From the NCBI RefSeq assembly GCF_014831675.1, contig NZ_VJXY01000019.1, positions 1 to 64,000 on the forward strand: 64,000 nt of DNA, in the 5' to 3' direction. Position numbers and translations under genes: made by a program. This DNA comes from Komarekiella delphini-convector SJRDD-AB1 (GTDB lineage Bacteria; Cyanobacteriota; Cyanobacteriia; Cyanobacteriales; Nostocaceae). The notes under the pieces were generated by a model that did no database searches, had not been told where the DNA came from, and saw only the letters and a list, made by a program, of their open reading frames with translations. Below, piece by piece: positions 63,082-64,000 of the stretch. Numbering within the stretch: position 1 is the first letter of the stretch; the number at the start of each line of letters is the position of its first letter.

Positions 63082-63894
63082 TCATTTTCCCATCTCTTGC
63101 GATCGCTCTGTGGCTGCTTTGACTGCTTCAATTAAAGCTGAGCGAAATCCTGCCTGTTCTAGCTTGACAATACCCGCAATAGTTGTACCACCGGGACTGG
63201 TAACACGATCTTTAAGTTCTGCTGGGTGCATTTTGGTTTCTTGCAATAGCCTTGCTGTTCCCAATACAGTTTGCAAGGCTAGTTGATTGGCAACTGTTCT
63301 AGGTAAACCTGCGGCTACTCCGCCATCGGCGAGTGCTTCTATCAACAATGCCACATAAGCCGGGCCACTACCAGATAGTCCTGTTACCGCATCCATTAAA
63401 GTTTCTGAAACTTCCACAACTTCGCCGACAGCTGAAAAAACTTGCTGTGCTATTTGGTGGTGCTTGATGTTGGTGTAAGCACCGAAACAAACGGCGGTAA
63501 TTCCTGCGCCTATGGTTGCTGGAGTATTGGGCATTGCTCTAATCACTGGCAATTGCTCAAACGCAGCTTCTAGCTGACTTAAGGGCACACCCGCTAAGAT
63601 CGAAATAATTAGGGGTGAGTGTTCTATAGTGATTATATCTGCTAATTCTTGGGCGATCGCACTGAAGATTTGCGGTTTCACTGCCAAAAAAACAACTTCT
63701 TTTGCTTGTGTGAAAACTAAGCGATTATCTGCCGTTACAGCAACATCATATTGCTGCTTTAAAAAATCCTGGCGCGAGGGTTGCGGTTCGCTGACTATGA
63801 CTTCTGATGGTTGATAAATTCCACGCGCAGTAAGGCGGGACAACAGCGATTCTCCCATTACCCCACCACCAATTAAACCAAATTTAATAGTCAT
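63082..63894 (-). CDS. proC: Pyrroline-5-carboxylate reductase
   Basis: 270 residues. Reduces 1-pyrroline-5-carboxylate to L-proline with NAD(P)H. The N-terminal Rossmann motif is GLIGGGVMGESLLSRL, followed by VFLAVKPQ and the MPNTPATIGAG hinge. The C-terminal dimer and active-site motif is GSGPAYVALLIEALADGGVAAGLPR and DRVTSPGGTTIAGI. Length is typical. Upstream (63895-64000) lies a heptamer-repeat block; the ATG at 63894 has no strong ribosome site. Confidence 0.9.
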   Translation of the reverse strand: MTIKFGLIGGGVMGESLLSRLTARGIYQPSEVIVSEPQPSRQDFLKQQYDVAVTADNRLVFTQAKEVVFLAVKPQIFSAIAQELADIITIEHSPLIISILAGVPLSQLEAAFEQLPVIRAMPNTPATIGAGITAVCFGAYTNIKHHQIAQQVFSAVGEVVEVSETLMDAVTGLSGSGPAYVALLIEALADGGVAAGLPRTVANQLALQTVLGTARLLQETKMHPAELKDRVTSPGGTTIAGIVKLEQAGFRSALIEAVKAATERSQEMGK

Positions 63895-63896
63895 TG

Positions 63897-63979
63897 TTTA
63901 ACAGTCAAGAGTCTAAAGTCAAAAGTCCAGAGTCAAAAGTTTTTGATTCTTGACTCTGGACTCTTGACTCTGGACTAAT
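63897..63979. repeat. Heptamer-type tandem and inverted repeats (AGTCAAGAGTC)
   Basis: AGTCAAGAGTC, AAAGTCAAAAGTCCAGAGTCA and their complements (TTGACTCTGGACTCTTGACTC) face each other around 63937-63945, forming a possible long hairpin directly upstream of proC. Confidence 0.7.
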
Positions 63980-64000
63980 TTAATTTTATTGTGCCATCCG

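Overview
The window is chromosomal DNA from a filamentous, probably heterocyst-forming cyanobacterium (Nostocales). The basis is the many GCGATCGC (HIP1) octamers, heptanucleotide-type and palindromic intergenic repeats typical of Nostoc and Anabaena, a DevBCA-type exporter, Rieske oxygenases of the pheophorbide/chlorophyllide oxygenase type, a TamB-like protein without a proteobacterial neighbourhood, and frequent GTG/TTG starts in AT-rich DNA. No rRNA, tRNA, CRISPR array or transposase was seen.

Layout. 1-3.0 kb: almost gene-free. It holds a fragment of a response-regulator gene and a tandem array of seven ~111-117 nt units on the minus strand. Each unit has a conserved 5' block and its own intrinsic terminator whose stem sequence changes while pairing is kept, so it looks like a small-RNA gene family. 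3.0-8.4 kb: a complete lasso-peptide cluster (precursor A, attenuator-like hairpin, cyclase C, RRE protein B1, leader peptidase B2, ABC exporter D). The predicted core is extreme: a G1-D8 ring followed by an Arg/His tail and a His-Gly-Gly repeat. 8.7-13.7 kb: membrane-fusion protein, MacB/FtsX permease and TolC-like outer-membrane protein, followed by a 1772-residue TamB-like protein. 20-22.6 kb: SMR-like protein, GT2 glycosyltransferase and NodB deacetylase, a set resembling ArnE/ArnC/ArnD. 24-27 kb: RRM protein, Rieske oxygenase, MerR regulator.

27.3-33.7 kb is the most system-like region. A three-gene operon (atypical sigma-like factor, DUF1822/HEAT-like protein, membrane-anchored CHAT protease with a C-terminal three-lobed beta-trefoil-like domain) is divergent from two exported proteins. 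Each exported-protein gene is preceded by a copy of the same ~176 bp sequence. The Tat-exported one is built from the same three-lobed repeat as the CHAT protein's C-terminus. I infer a coupled protease/sigma/secreted-target module.

34-39 kb: a nonsense-interrupted paralogue pair of small membrane proteins, then a copper operon (CopZ-like chaperone, CopA-type ATPase with a repeat-derived insertion, small membrane protein) under a MerR-type dyad. 39-43 kb: two half-size ABC exporters, then a ribbon-helix-helix protein. 43.5-49.7 kb: two tandem Rieske oxygenases, HemF, an ATC-hydrolase-like protein and a cytokinin-dehydrogenase-like flavoprotein, possibly a tetrapyrrole-related pathway. 49.9-53.1 kb: DevBCA. 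53-64 kb: TonB-like protein with 28-residue repeats, GMC oxidoreductase, DUF4349 lipoprotein, Zn/Cd-type P-ATPase with a His-rich N-terminus, a small secreted CxCxxC protein, a Ski2-like helicase and ProC.

All family assignments are from motif reading only; no database search was run.
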